DNA of 64,000 nt from contig JBASUY010000057.1 of NCBI GenBank assembly GCA_049275655.1, positions 1-64,000 of the forward strand, read 5' to 3'. This stretch comes from Sherwoodlollariibacterium sp049275655. Its GTDB lineage: Bacteria; Omnitrophota; Gorgyraeia; Gygaellales; Profunditerraquicolaceae. Position 1 is the stretch's first letter. Each line of letters begins with the position of its first letter. Made by a program: the position numbers and the translations under genes. This document shows, in pieces, positions 35,557 to 43,705 of the stretch. The notes beneath the pieces are model-generated. The model saw only the letters and a program-made list of their open reading frames with translations. It was not told where the DNA came from and searched no databases.

Positions 35557-35904
35557 TTACTTTTTTATCATACCGGCTATCTTCTTAAAAGCCGCACTAT
35601 CCTGCACAGCCAAATCCGCTAAGATTTTACGATCCAATGCGATATTAGATTTCTTTAGCCCATTTATAAAAGCGCTATAGGTAATGCCGCATTCACGACA
35701 GGCAGCATTAATGCGCGCAATCCATAGAGCGCGGATTTCTCGCTTCTTATTACGCCTATCGCGGTATGCATATTTTAAGGCATGCATAAGCGCCCTCTGC
35801 GCCTGCTGAAACTGCTTACTCCTATCGGAGAAAAACCCTTTCGCCTCCTTTAAAACTCTCTTCTTTCTCCTACGCGTAGCAACACTATGTTTAACCTTTG
35901 CCAT
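35557..35904 (-). CDS. rplT: 50S ribosomal protein L20
   Basis: 115 residues. Classic L20: VKHSVATRRRKKRVLKEAKGF, RDRRNKKREIRALWIARINAA, YSAFINGLKKSNIALDRKILADLA. Binds 23S rRNA early in assembly; in many bacteria it represses its own operon. Confidence 0.98.
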   Translation of the reverse strand: MAKVKHSVATRRRKKRVLKEAKGFFSDRSKQFQQAQRALMHALKYAYRDRRNKKREIRALWIARINAACRECGITYSAFINGLKKSNIALDRKILADLAVQDSAAFKKIAGMIKK

Positions 35905-35923
35905 AATACTCCCTCTCTTTTAT

Positions 35924-36124
35924 TTAACCATACGGAAGCATCCTTTTAAGATACTTAACTTCCTTCTTGTTATTTAATATACGCTTCTTCTTTAGCGCCC
36001 TTATCCTCTTTGCCGTCTTACTTGAAGCAAGATGGCTCTTACCCCCGGGAGAATATTTAATCTTACCCTTCTTGGTTAACTTAAACCTTTTTGCTACCCC
36101 TCTTTTAGTCTTTAATTTTCCCAT
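35924..36124 (-). CDS. rpmI: 50S ribosomal protein L35
   Basis: 66 residues: MGKLKTKRGVAKRFKLTKKGKI start and KKRILNNKKEVKYLKRMLPYG end are typical. The start overlaps the infC stop by 20 bases. Confidence 0.97.
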   Translation of the reverse strand: MGKLKTKRGVAKRFKLTKKGKIKYSPGGKSHLASSKTAKRIRALKKKRILNNKKEVKYLKRMLPYG

Positions 36125-36650
36125 CTCTTCCTTCCTTATTAGGCGCCACTACAAAATGCATTACCCTACCTTCTAATGCCGGCGCTTTCTCTAGCTGCCC
36201 TGCCATTAATAAATCCTCAATAAAGCGGTCTAAGACCTTCTTTCCCAAATCTAAATGCTCCATCTGCCTGCCGCGAAAAAAAAGGCTAACCTTTACCTTA
36301 TCCTTCTTCTTTAAAAAAGCTAATGCCTGCTTAAGTTTTGTTGAATAATCATGATCGTCAATATTAGGTTTCAGGCGAATCTCTTTAAGCCGCCCCTGCT
36401 TTTGATGCTTTTTAGCTTCTCGCTCCTTTTTCTCTATGTCATATTTAAATTTGCTAAAATCAATAATCCTGCATACCGGAGGATTAGCTGTAGGAGCAAC
36501 CTCAACTAAATCTAACTCATATTGTCCAGCTAACTCTAACGCTTTTTGTATAGATACTATGCCTAATTGTTTTGAATCCGGGCCAATAAGCCTTACATGG
36601 GCAACGCGAATCCTTTCATTAACGCGGATAAACTTTTTTATCTCAACCAC
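36105..36650 (-). CDS. infC: translation initiation factor IF-3
   Basis: 181 residues. N domain (RVNERIRVAHVRLIGPDSKQLG), linker with KKEREAKKHQKQ, C domain (EIRLKPNIDDHDYSTKLKQA, GRQMEHLDLGKKVLDRF). The start is GTG (36648-36650) with AAAGG 4 bases upstream; rare start codons are usual for infC because IF-3 discriminates against them. Confidence 0.97.
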   Translation of the reverse strand: MVEIKKFIRVNERIRVAHVRLIGPDSKQLGIVSIQKALELAGQYELDLVEVAPTANPPVCRIIDFSKFKYDIEKKEREAKKHQKQGRLKEIRLKPNIDDHDYSTKLKQALAFLKKKDKVKVSLFFRGRQMEHLDLGKKVLDRFIEDLLMAGQLEKAPALEGRVMHFVVAPNKEGRDGKIKD

Positions 36651-36680
36651 CTTACCTTTCTTTTTTTAATTTAGAGTGCC

Positions 36681-38408
36681 TTATCTAAAAACACTCTTTT
36701 CCTTAATTTCGCCTTTTACCTTTTTTATAAAATCTTGCAGGCTAAGCGTACCTAAATTGCCTTTTCCTTTTCTTCTCACCGCAACTAGCCCTGTACTCTC
36801 TTCCCTGTCACCGATAACTAAAGTATAAGGTATTTTCTCCATCTCAGAATTACGTATCTTCTTATCCAAAGTCTCATTACGCATATCTACCCCTACCCTA
36901 AGCCCTTCATCCCTTAGGGACTTTTCTACTCTGCTACTATATTCAAAAACCCCTTCTCTTATAGGTATTATTAAAACCTGCACCGGGGCAAGCCAAAGAG
37001 GAAAATCCCCGTTGTAGTGCTCTACCAGTGCTCCGATAAAGCGCTCAATGCTCCCAAGCAAGACCCTATGCACCATTATAGGCAATGCTTCCTTACCCTC
37101 TTTATCAATATATGAAAGCCCGAATCTTTTAGGCAAGGCAAAATCACATTGTATTGTAGCGCATTGCCACTGCCTCTTTAAAGCATCTTTAAGTTTTATA
37201 TCTATCTTTGGCCCATAAAAAGCCCCATCCCCTTCATTAATATCATATTGTAAATCCTTGTCTTGCAATGCCTCCTTGAGCGCACCGGTTGCCACCTCCC
37301 AGTCTTCATCAGAGCCGATATGGTCTTTAGGCTGAGTGCTTAATTCTATCGCCCATTCATTAAAACCAAACGCCTTCATAGTGTCAAATACAAAATCTAT
37401 AACGCCCTTTATCTCTTCGCGTAATTGTTGTGGAAGGCAAAATATATGCGCATCATCCTGAGTAAATCCGCGTACGCGCAATAAACCATGCAAGACGCCC
37501 GCCTTTTCGTGCCGATAGACGGTCCCTAATTCAAAGAGCCTTATAGGAAGTTCCTTATAACTCCTCGTTTTAGATTTATAGATTAAGATGTGCCCCGGAC
37601 AATTCATCGGTTTTAATACATATTCAGCATTATCCACCCCAAAGACGTACATATTATCTTTATAATAATCATAGTGGCCGCTGGCCCTCCATAAATTAGA
37701 GTGCATTATATGCGGGGTAATAACCATTTGGTAGCCGCGCTTTATATGCTCCTCTTTTTCATAGTCTTCAATTATCTTACGTAAGATAGCTCCCTTAGGA
37801 TGATAGAATACTAATCCTGCCCCGGCTTCTTCATGAAAGATATCAAAGAGCCCTAACGCCGGGCCTATCTTGCGATGATCGCGCAACTTTGCCTCGTCAA
37901 GGTTTCTTAAATAATCTTCTAACTCCTCCTGAGTAAAGAAAGCTGTCCCGTAAATCCTCTGCAGCATAGGGTTTGTCTCTATCCCGTGCCAATATGCCCC
38001 GGCCAAAGATAAAAGCTTAAATGCTTTAACTTCGCCGGTTGAATGAAGGTGCGGGCCGCGGCATAAATCTACAAAACCTTCTCCCGTCCTATAAAGAGAG
38101 ACTACCTCATCGGTAATAGCGCTGATTAATTCTACCTTATAATCTTCTTTACGCTCTTGAAATAACTTAAGCGCGTCTTGGCGCTTCATCTCTTCTCTTC
38201 GGAAGGGCTCGTTTCGCGAAATTATCTCCCGCATCTTTTTATCTATGGCCAATAAGTCTTCTTCGGTAAAAGGCTCTTTTCTATCAAAATCATAATAAAA
38301 CCCGTCTTCAATCGCAGGGCCAATGCCTAATTTAACATCCGGCCATAATTCTTTTACCGCGGAAGCTAAAATGTGTGAACAAGAATGCCTTAAAGTCTCT
38401 ATATCCAT
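36681..38408 (-). CDS. thrS: threonine--tRNA ligase without TGS domain
   Basis: 575 residues against about 640. The N-terminal TGS domain is missing: the protein starts at the editing domain (LRHSCSHILASAVKELWP with the HxxxH metal motif). Catalytic core: RTKSYKELP and MNCPGHILIYKSKTRS, RVRGFTQDDAHIFC, GAFYGPKIDIKLKDALKRQWQ, MVHRVLLGSIERFIGALVE. Anticodon domain at the end. ATG lies only 5 bases after the 3' CCA of tRNA-Val, so tRNA processing would leave a nearly leaderless mRNA. Confidence 0.95.
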   Translation of the reverse strand: MDIETLRHSCSHILASAVKELWPDVKLGIGPAIEDGFYYDFDRKEPFTEEDLLAIDKKMREIISRNEPFRREEMKRQDALKLFQERKEDYKVELISAITDEVVSLYRTGEGFVDLCRGPHLHSTGEVKAFKLLSLAGAYWHGIETNPMLQRIYGTAFFTQEELEDYLRNLDEAKLRDHRKIGPALGLFDIFHEEAGAGLVFYHPKGAILRKIIEDYEKEEHIKRGYQMVITPHIMHSNLWRASGHYDYYKDNMYVFGVDNAEYVLKPMNCPGHILIYKSKTRSYKELPIRLFELGTVYRHEKAGVLHGLLRVRGFTQDDAHIFCLPQQLREEIKGVIDFVFDTMKAFGFNEWAIELSTQPKDHIGSDEDWEVATGALKEALQDKDLQYDINEGDGAFYGPKIDIKLKDALKRQWQCATIQCDFALPKRFGLSYIDKEGKEALPIMVHRVLLGSIERFIGALVEHYNGDFPLWLAPVQVLIIPIREGVFEYSSRVEKSLRDEGLRVGVDMRNETLDKKIRNSEMEKIPYTLVIGDREESTGLVAVRRKGKGNLGTLSLQDFIKKVKGEIKEKSVFR

Positions 38409-38413
38409 ATTAA

Positions 38414-38490
38414 TGGTGGGCCCAAGAGGACTTGAACCTCTGACCTTTGCGATGTCAACGCAACGCTCTAACCAACTGAGCTATGAGCCC
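38414..38490 (-). tRNA. tRNA-Val (GAC), CCA encoded
   Basis: Acceptor GGGCTCA pairs with TGGGCCC, D arm with GTTGG, anticodon stem TTGCG/CGCAA with loop TTGACAT giving anticodon GAC, T loop GGTTCAAGTCC, discriminator A and an encoded CCA (38414-38416). Adjacent to thrS in the same direction. Confidence 0.95.
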
Positions 38491-38506
38491 TTGATTATCT
38501 TTCTAT

Positions 38507-38878
38507 CTAATCAAAAACCGACCCGCCTTTACCTGCAATCTGGCCTCTGCCTATATTGCGGACTACCCCCTCTTCGGTAAATTGTATTGTCAAAGTATGG
38601 GTAACAGAGTCGCTTCCTCCCGCAACTGCGCCTAAGTAAGGCAAGAATGATGATGCCCGGGTCTGGGACCTAGAATATACATACTCCCAAACCTCATATC
38701 CGGCATCCGTAAAATCAACCTTAGTCGGACTGCCAAATAAAGAGCGGACATCCTCTTTGGTAGATACTCCCTTTTGAATTTGGCTAATCCTAGAATCATC
38801 TATGATACTACTTGAACCTGTTGTAGCACACCCCTCTAAACAAAAAATTAAAGCCGCTAAAATAAAGATGTAACGCAT
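38507..38878 (-). CDS. SmpA/BamE-like lipoprotein
   Basis: 123 residues. Lipoprotein signal with lipobox LEGC (Cys17). The mature part has the SmpA/OmlA fold pattern: ISQIQKGVSTKEDVRSLFGSPTKVDF, EVWEYVYS, LTIQFTEEGVV. Such proteins often help outer-membrane protein assembly or are envelope lipoproteins of unknown role. Between tRNA-Leu and tRNA-Val. Confidence 0.8.
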   Translation of the reverse strand: MRYIFILAALIFCLEGCATTGSSSIIDDSRISQIQKGVSTKEDVRSLFGSPTKVDFTDAGYEVWEYVYSRSQTRASSFLPYLGAVAGGSDSVTHTLTIQFTEEGVVRNIGRGQIAGKGGSVFD

Positions 38879-38905
38879 AAATCCTCCTTCCTCTATTATA
38901 ATATA

Positions 38906-38988
38906 TGGGCAAGAAGGGAGTCGAACCCTTACGACCTTGCGGCCAACAGATTTTAAGTCTGTCGTGTATGCCTTTCCACCACTTGCCC
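38906..38988 (-). tRNA. tRNA-Leu (TAA)
   Basis: Class II tRNA with a long variable arm (TTGGCCGCAAGGTCG). Acceptor GGGCAAG pairs with CTTGCCC; anticodon stem ACAGA/TCTGT, loop CTTAAAA, anticodon TAA; discriminator A. CCA not encoded. Confidence 0.95.
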
Positions 38989-39018
38989 TAAATATACTTT
39001 AAAAACTTACCTGATTTA

Positions 39019-39090
39019 AGGCGTGGACCGGGTTCGAACCGGTGAATAACGGTTTTGCAGACCGTTGCCTTACCACTTGGCTACCACGCC
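39019..39090 (-). tRNA. tRNA-Cys (GCA)
   Basis: Acceptor GGCGTGG pairs with CCACGCC; anticodon stem ACGGT/ACCGT with loop CTGCAAA, anticodon GCA; T loop GGTTCGAACCC; discriminator T73 as expected for tRNA-Cys. CCA not encoded. Confidence 0.95.
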
Positions 39091-39092
39091 AA

Positions 39093-39641
39093 CTATAAAT
39101 TATTTTTTAGCGTATTTTTTACAGCTTTTAAAATATCCTCTTCATCTGCCAAACATCCGGTACCCGTGGAACCACAAGCTAATTTCCCTTTTTTAGGAGC
39201 AATGAATTTAAATCCAAAACCCATAAGCTTTGTAATATTGCTTTGAGTAATCTTATTGTTATACATATTTTCGTTCATTGCGGGTGCTATCAAAATAGGG
39301 GCTTTCGTTGCTGCCACTATACAGGTTAGCATATCATCGCATATGCCACCGGCAATCTTAGCAATAATATTTGCGGTTGCAGGTGCTATTAAAACTAAAT
39401 CCGCTTTTGTTGCCAACGCTATATGCCCTATATCCCAAGGAGAAGAGGTTACAAATAACCCCTGATAAACCTTATTCCCAGAGAGGCTTTGAAAAACTAT
39501 AGGGCTAATTAGCTCTTTAGATTCTTGTGTTTGTATGACTGTAACGGAATAACCTTGCTTTTTCAACAGGCGGACTAATCCACATGCCTTATAAATAGCT
39601 ATACTAGCAGTAATTCCTAAAATAATATTTTTACTTTTCAC
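39093..39641 (-). CDS. coaC: phosphopantothenoylcysteine decarboxylase-type flavoprotein (CoaC only)
   Basis: 182 residues, only the CoaC half of the usual CoaBC fusion. FMN-binding HFCD-family marks: GITASIAIYKACGLVRLLKKQG, LIAPATANIIAKIAGGICDD, APAMNENMY with the PxMNxxMW-like motif, and LACGSTGTGCLAD with the catalytic Cys segment. CoaB (synthetase) is not adjacent and may be a separate gene. Overlaps the rpoZ stop by 1 base. Confidence 0.87.
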   Translation of the reverse strand: MKSKNIILGITASIAIYKACGLVRLLKKQGYSVTVIQTQESKELISPIVFQSLSGNKVYQGLFVTSSPWDIGHIALATKADLVLIAPATANIIAKIAGGICDDMLTCIVAATKAPILIAPAMNENMYNNKITQSNITKLMGFGFKFIAPKKGKLACGSTGTGCLADEEDILKAVKNTLKNNL

Positions 39642-39853
39642 TAATCAGTCTTCTTGTTTATTTTTTTAGCTTGCACCTTGCCACTGGCAACTTCGCATAA
39701 GGCTATGGTTGATGGCTTTACAGCAGAATGAGCCTCTACAAGCTTAGGCTGGCCTTCTATAATTTCTAACGCCCTTTTTGCAACAAGGTTAACCAGTTTA
39801 TAAATAGAACCCTCGCTCTTTGATAATAATTTTTCTCTCTCAATATAACCCAT
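39641..39853 (-). CDS. rpoZ: RNA polymerase omega subunit
   Basis: 70 residues from ATG 39853 (MGYIEREKLL), chosen because AAAGGGG lies 8 bases before it; a GTG three codons upstream is the other option. Marks: SIYKLVNLVAKRALEI and KPSTIALCEVASGKV, where E. coli has NRFDLVLVAARRARQ and KPTVIALREI. In the conserved yicC-gmk-rpoZ-coaBC order. Confidence 0.9.
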   Translation of the reverse strand: MGYIEREKLLSKSEGSIYKLVNLVAKRALEIIEGQPKLVEAHSAVKPSTIALCEVASGKVQAKKINKKTD

Positions 39854-39867
39854 AGAACACACCCCTT

Positions 39868-40431
39868 TTATTTTAACTTATTTAGGATAATCGCCTTTAG
39901 CCTCTTAAACGCCTGATCTAAGTTTCTATTCCGTAGAGTATAGTCGTAATACGCGGCATTCAATAACTCTCTCTTAGCAATTTTGATGCGGCATGACAGT
40001 TCTCTTTCCCCTGTTTTGCATGAGCGCCCATATATTCTCTTGCGTAATTCTTTTATCGAAGGAGGAAGGATAAAGATAGAGACTGTTTCTTTAGGGTAAA
40101 GCTTTTTTATCCTTTGGGTACCCTTAAAATCCAGGCAGAAGAGAATACCTTTTTTCGCCCTTAAAGCAGATTCTACTATATCTTTTTTCGTCCCGTAATA
40201 ATACCCTAAATATTTTGTCCACTCAAGTATTTTTCGCTTTTTCTGAAACAGGTTAAATGCCTCCTTATCTACGAAAAAATAATCCCTCCCCTCTACTTCC
40301 CGCAACCGTTTCATACGGGTAGTTATTGATACAGATTTAATTAATTTTTTTTTAAGCCCCGGGTCTTTAAGCAAAAGGTTGCGCAGAGTTGTCTTTCCCG
40401 ATCCGGACGGTCCAGAGAGTATAAAAATCAT
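39868..40431 (-). CDS. gmk: guanylate kinase
   Basis: 187 residues. P-loop GPSGSGKTTLRNLLLKD, GMP-binding segment SVSITTRMKRLREVEGRDYFFV, and FLDFKGTQRIKK-like region (CLDFKGTQRI). Phosphorylates GMP to GDP. Overlaps yicC by 4 bases. Confidence 0.95.
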   Translation of the reverse strand: MIFILSGPSGSGKTTLRNLLLKDPGLKKKLIKSVSITTRMKRLREVEGRDYFFVDKEAFNLFQKKRKILEWTKYLGYYYGTKKDIVESALRAKKGILFCLDFKGTQRIKKLYPKETVSIFILPPSIKELRKRIYGRSCKTGERELSCRIKIAKRELLNAAYYDYTLRNRNLDQAFKRLKAIILNKLK

Positions 40432-41255
40432 TCTATATTCTGTGCCTGCTCACGAATTTTTTCAATTATGCTTTTTACTTTAAGGACTTGCGCGGAGACT
40501 GCTTTATCAAAAGTCTTCGCCGCTAAGGTGTTTGCTTCCCTCTGTAACTCCTGTGCGATAAAATCAATCTCCTTGCCTACCGAAGTATTAACTTTTATCT
40601 TACTTTGCAAATTACGAATATGAAAACCCAGCCTATCTATCTCCTCTGTGGTATCCGTATCTTTTAAAAATGCTCCTCTCTCCTCATCGGTAGCAAACCT
40701 TTTAAGCCTTTCTCTTAGAGAGGCCCTTAATATACTTTTAATTAAACTTAGCCTCTTTTTTAGCTCTTCGGTCTGCCCCTTTAAATAACCTTGAAGCGCA
40801 ATGCCTTCTTTCTTGCGCGACTTGGATAAATTATTAAGCGCCGCCATTAAGGCAACCCTTAAAGCCGGCCAAATCCCTGTCACAGATAAACTCTCTTCTT
40901 CTAAGGCTAATATCCCCGGTAGGCGGATTAAAGAATCAAAGCTAATCGAATCCTGAATCCCCAGCTCTTTTTTTACCTTATTTATCTTATCAAGATACCT
41001 CTTTAACAAAAGGGTATTAATCTCTACGCTGCCTGATTTTTGCCCCAAGATATTTACTACGCAAGCAACCCTGCCTCTTTTTACCTTGCCCTCAATAATC
41101 TTTTTAATCTTCTCTTCCAGAGCAAAAGACCCCTCAGGAAGATGCAAAGATATCTCTAAAAATTTATGGTTCGTGCTTCTTAGTTCTACGGTTATCTTTC
41201 CGCGGCCTTTTAGGCTCAGTTCAGAGCCCCCAAAGCCGGTCATACTCTTAATCAT
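40428..41255 (-). CDS. yicC: YicC-family endoribonuclease
   Basis: 275 residues, near the normal size. MIKSMTGFGGSE start, ELRSTNHKFLEISLHLP, and the C-terminal DUF1732 (DTDTTEEIDRLGFHIRNLQ, GKEIDFIAQELQREANTLAAK). The E. coli relative is a metal-dependent endoribonuclease. Neighbour of gmk as in most bacteria. Confidence 0.93.
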   Translation of the reverse strand: MIKSMTGFGGSELSLKGRGKITVELRSTNHKFLEISLHLPEGSFALEEKIKKIIEGKVKRGRVACVVNILGQKSGSVEINTLLLKRYLDKINKVKKELGIQDSISFDSLIRLPGILALEEESLSVTGIWPALRVALMAALNNLSKSRKKEGIALQGYLKGQTEELKKRLSLIKSILRASLRERLKRFATDEERGAFLKDTDTTEEIDRLGFHIRNLQSKIKVNTSVGKEIDFIAQELQREANTLAAKTFDKAVSAQVLKVKSIIEKIREQAQNIE

Positions 41256-41274
41256 TCGTTTTTTTTCTTTCTGT

Positions 41275-41778
41275 TCAAGCCCAAATATTTGCCTGGATCT
41301 TTTTCTCTACTGCTTCTTTAGCAGGGTAGAGATTTACAATTATCTCGTCGGGCTGGAACCATAATTTAATCTCCCTCTCCGCCTCTGATTCATTGGAAGA
41401 GACGTGTATTACATTTTCATAAACCCCGGTTGTGGTAATCCGGCCGTAAGAGCCGCGTATAGATGTTGGGTCTGCCTCTTCCGGATTAGTTGCTCCGGCA
41501 AGCTCCCGGCATTTTGTAATTGCTCCCTCACCCCAATATACTAACGCCATAACCTTCTTACGGTTATGCAGGTCCCCTTGCAAATATTTAATAAGGTCGT
41601 TAAAAAATGGCTTATCCTTAAGATGGCAGTAGTGGTCCTCTGCAAGCTGCTTAGAGACTCTAACCATCTTAGCAGCTACTATCTCTAATTTGGTCTCGGA
41701 GAGGCGGGTTAAAATATTCCCGGTTAAAGATTTTTTAAGCCCATCCGGTTTTATAAGAATAAGCGCAGCTTGATTCAT
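41275..41778 (-). CDS. ndk: nucleoside-diphosphate kinase
   Basis: 167 residues, about 25 longer than common Ndk because of an insert before the active site. LILIKPDGLKKSLTGNILTRL start, GATNPEEADPTSIRGSYGR, and the phospho-His segment NVIHVSSNESEAEREI. Balances NTP pools. Overlaps parB by 4 bases. Confidence 0.92.
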   Translation of the reverse strand: MNQAALILIKPDGLKKSLTGNILTRLSETKLEIVAAKMVRVSKQLAEDHYCHLKDKPFFNDLIKYLQGDLHNRKKVMALVYWGEGAITKCRELAGATNPEEADPTSIRGSYGRITTTGVYENVIHVSSNESEAEREIKLWFQPDEIIVNLYPAKEAVEKKIQANIWA

Positions 41779-42632
41779 CCCTCTTTCCCTCCCCTTATTA
41801 CCCCTACAATTCTCTCAAGGTCCTCCTGAGAGTAAAATTCAACATTGATATTCCCACGCTTCTTCCTTTTATTAATCCTTACCTTTGTAGATAGGCGCCT
41901 CTGTAGCTCTTCTTCTAAAAGAGCGACATAAGGCTCCCGGGGCGTGCGAATAACTTTAGCCTTCTGTATCCGTGGCCTGCTTGCCCTGATTAAATTTTCT
42001 AACTCCCTCACTGATAAACCACGGGATATTGCTTCTTGTGCAAGGACACGCTGACGGTTCTCTCCGTCTACCTCTAATAGCGCCCGGCCATGGGCAAAAG
42101 AGAGCCGGCCTTTTTTTAACTCCTCTTGAATTTCGTGAGGGAGCTTTAAAAGCCTTAGCGTATTTACTATAGTTGTGCGGGCCTTTCCTAAGCTTTCACT
42201 TATCTTCTCTTGAGTTACCTGAAACTTATCAATGAGATGCTGATAAGCATGCGCCTCTTCAATAGGATTTAATCCCTCTCTTTGTATATTCTCAATCAAG
42301 GCGTACTCTAAAGAATCCTTATCATCTACATCTTTTATTATTATTGGTATCTCATTGATACCCAACGAGTTACATGCACGCAATCTCCTCTCACCTGCAA
42401 TTAATTCATAATAATCCCCCTTCTGCCTAACTAAAAGCGGCTGGATTATTCCTTTCTCTTTTATAGATTGCGCTAATTCTTCAATAGCATTAATATCAAA
42501 CTCTTCTCTGGGCTGAAAGGGGTTAGGGCGTATCTGCGTAGTTTGGACATAAATAACTTCGTTTTTCTTAGCATGCTCTTTCCCTGGAATTAATGCTTCT
42601 ATTCCTTTTCCTAATGCTTTTCTTTCCATCAA
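41775..42632 (-). CDS. parB: chromosome-partitioning protein ParB
   Basis: 285 residues. N-terminal ALGKGIEALIPG, CTPase/ParB box ELIAGERRLRACNSLG and LIENIQREGLNPIEEAHAY, helix-turn-helix VTQEKISESLGKARTTIVNTLRLLKLP, C-terminal dimer domain. Binds parS and spreads; a parS-like site lies at 43449-43464. Overlaps parA by 4 bases. Confidence 0.96.
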   Translation of the reverse strand: MMERKALGKGIEALIPGKEHAKKNEVIYVQTTQIRPNPFQPREEFDINAIEELAQSIKEKGIIQPLLVRQKGDYYELIAGERRLRACNSLGINEIPIIIKDVDDKDSLEYALIENIQREGLNPIEEAHAYQHLIDKFQVTQEKISESLGKARTTIVNTLRLLKLPHEIQEELKKGRLSFAHGRALLEVDGENRQRVLAQEAISRGLSVRELENLIRASRPRIQKAKVIRTPREPYVALLEEELQRRLSTKVRINKRKKRGNINVEFYSQEDLERIVGVIRGGKEG

Positions 42633-43426
42633 GGTTCTCCTTCTATTTTTATAGCTTCAGAATCTAAAGATAACCCTAAAATTTCACGGCATAATTCTGC
42701 ATATTTATGCGCGCCTAAAGAATCTTTATCATAAAGCAAAATTGGTTTGCCAAAACTAGGAGCCTCGGTCAAGCGTATATTTCGCGGGATTACCGTGCGG
42801 TAAACCTTATCTTGAAAATGATTGCGTGCTTCTTGGATAACCTCTTTAGTTAGGTTCGTCCTAAAGTCCGCCATAGTCAATAAAACTCCCTCTATAGCCA
42901 AATTTGGGTTAATATTATCTCTTACAAGGCGAATAGTATTATTAAGTTGAGTTAAACCCTCTAAGGCATAATACTCGCACTGCACCGGAATTAATACTGA
43001 ATCAGCTGCACATAGCCCATTTATTGTCAATAAACCTAATGAAGGCGGGGAGTCAATAATAATAAAGTCATATTCTGCTTTTATCTTATCAAGGGCTCTT
43101 TTAAGTCGGTATTCTCTACCTAAAGAACCAACAAGCTCTACCTCTGCTCCAGTTAAGTCTAAATTAGAAGGGGCGACAATAAGATTAGGTATATTAACGG
43201 AGTGCAAAATATCCTTAATATCTAATTCTTCTAATAATACATGATATGTACTCTTTGTAATATTATGCTTATTTAAGCCTATGCCGCTTGTAGCATTAGC
43301 TTGGGGATCCAGGTCAATAAGCATAACCTTTTTTTCATACGTAGCTAAATATGCAGAAATATTAACCGCGGATGTAGTTTTGCCTACTCCACCCTTCTGA
43401 TTACAAATTGTGATTACTTTACCCAT
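42629..43426 (-). CDS. parA: chromosome-partitioning ATPase ParA/Soj
   Basis: 265 residues. Deviant Walker A CNQKGGVGKTTSAVNISAYL, LIDLDPQANATSGIG, IIDSPPSLGLLTINGL. ATP-dependent DNA-binding partner of ParB in origin segregation. Preceded by a promoter overlapping the end of the jag-like gene and by a parS-like site in the untranslated leader. Confidence 0.96.
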   Translation of the reverse strand: MGKVITICNQKGGVGKTTSAVNISAYLATYEKKVMLIDLDPQANATSGIGLNKHNITKSTYHVLLEELDIKDILHSVNIPNLIVAPSNLDLTGAEVELVGSLGREYRLKRALDKIKAEYDFIIIDSPPSLGLLTINGLCAADSVLIPVQCEYYALEGLTQLNNTIRLVRDNINPNLAIEGVLLTMADFRTNLTKEVIQEARNHFQDKVYRTVIPRNIRLTEAPSFGKPILLYDKDSLGAHKYAELCREILGLSLDSEAIKIEGEP

Positions 43427-43448
43427 TGATATTCATATAGTTACAAAC

Positions 43449-43464
43449 TGTTCCACGCGGAACA
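43449..43464. promoter_or_regulatory. parS-like ParB-binding site
   Basis: TGTTCCACGCGGAACA, a palindrome with one central mismatch and one base from the common bacterial parS form TGTTCCACGTGGAACA. It lies 23 bases upstream of the parA ATG and 2.1 kb from the likely origin, where parS sites cluster. Confidence 0.85.
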
Positions 43465-43483
43465 TATCAAATTGGATACAAAT

Positions 43484-43511
43484 ATTATCTTACATATAAA
43501 GACATTGTCAA
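43484..43511 (-). promoter_or_regulatory. promoter of parA-parB
   Basis: -35 TTGACA (43506-43511), 16-base spacer, -10 GATAAT (43484-43489). The -35 box overlaps the stop of the jag-like gene. The parS-like site sits just downstream, so ParB could autoregulate the operon. Confidence 0.6.
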
Positions 43512-43705
43512 GCCTTTTTTGTCTCTTTTATAACAATAGCACGTATCCTTGCTAACTTAGCTCCAGGCATACCAAAGAGCCCTTTTGCTTCTTCAGATAA
43601 GACTTCTATTTTAACTTGTTTACGGGGTAATTGTAGTTGATGTAGCGCTTCTTTTATCGCCGCACTTACTGTCTTACCCTCTACTTCTATAAATCTATTC
43701 GTCAT
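43508..43705 (-). CDS. Jag N-terminal domain protein (KhpB lacking KH and R3H)
   Basis: 65 residues matching only the Jag_N domain (IEVEGKTVSAAIKEALHQL, VKIEVLSEEAKGLFGMPGAKLARIRAIV). Normal Jag/KhpB (about 200 aa or more) continues with KH and R3H RNA-binding domains; here the stop comes at once and parA's promoter follows. Position after yidC is the standard one for jag. Overlaps the yidC stop by 4 bases. Confidence 0.85.
   Translation of the reverse strand: MTNRFIEVEGKTVSAAIKEALHQLQLPRKQVKIEVLSEEAKGLFGMPGAKLARIRAIVIKETKKA

Noticed and set aside
31119..38680. T-box leaders upstream of pheS or thrS
   Set aside because: No T-box sequence (AGGGTGGNACCGCG) or specifier-loop layout was found; the genes overlap or abut their neighbours.
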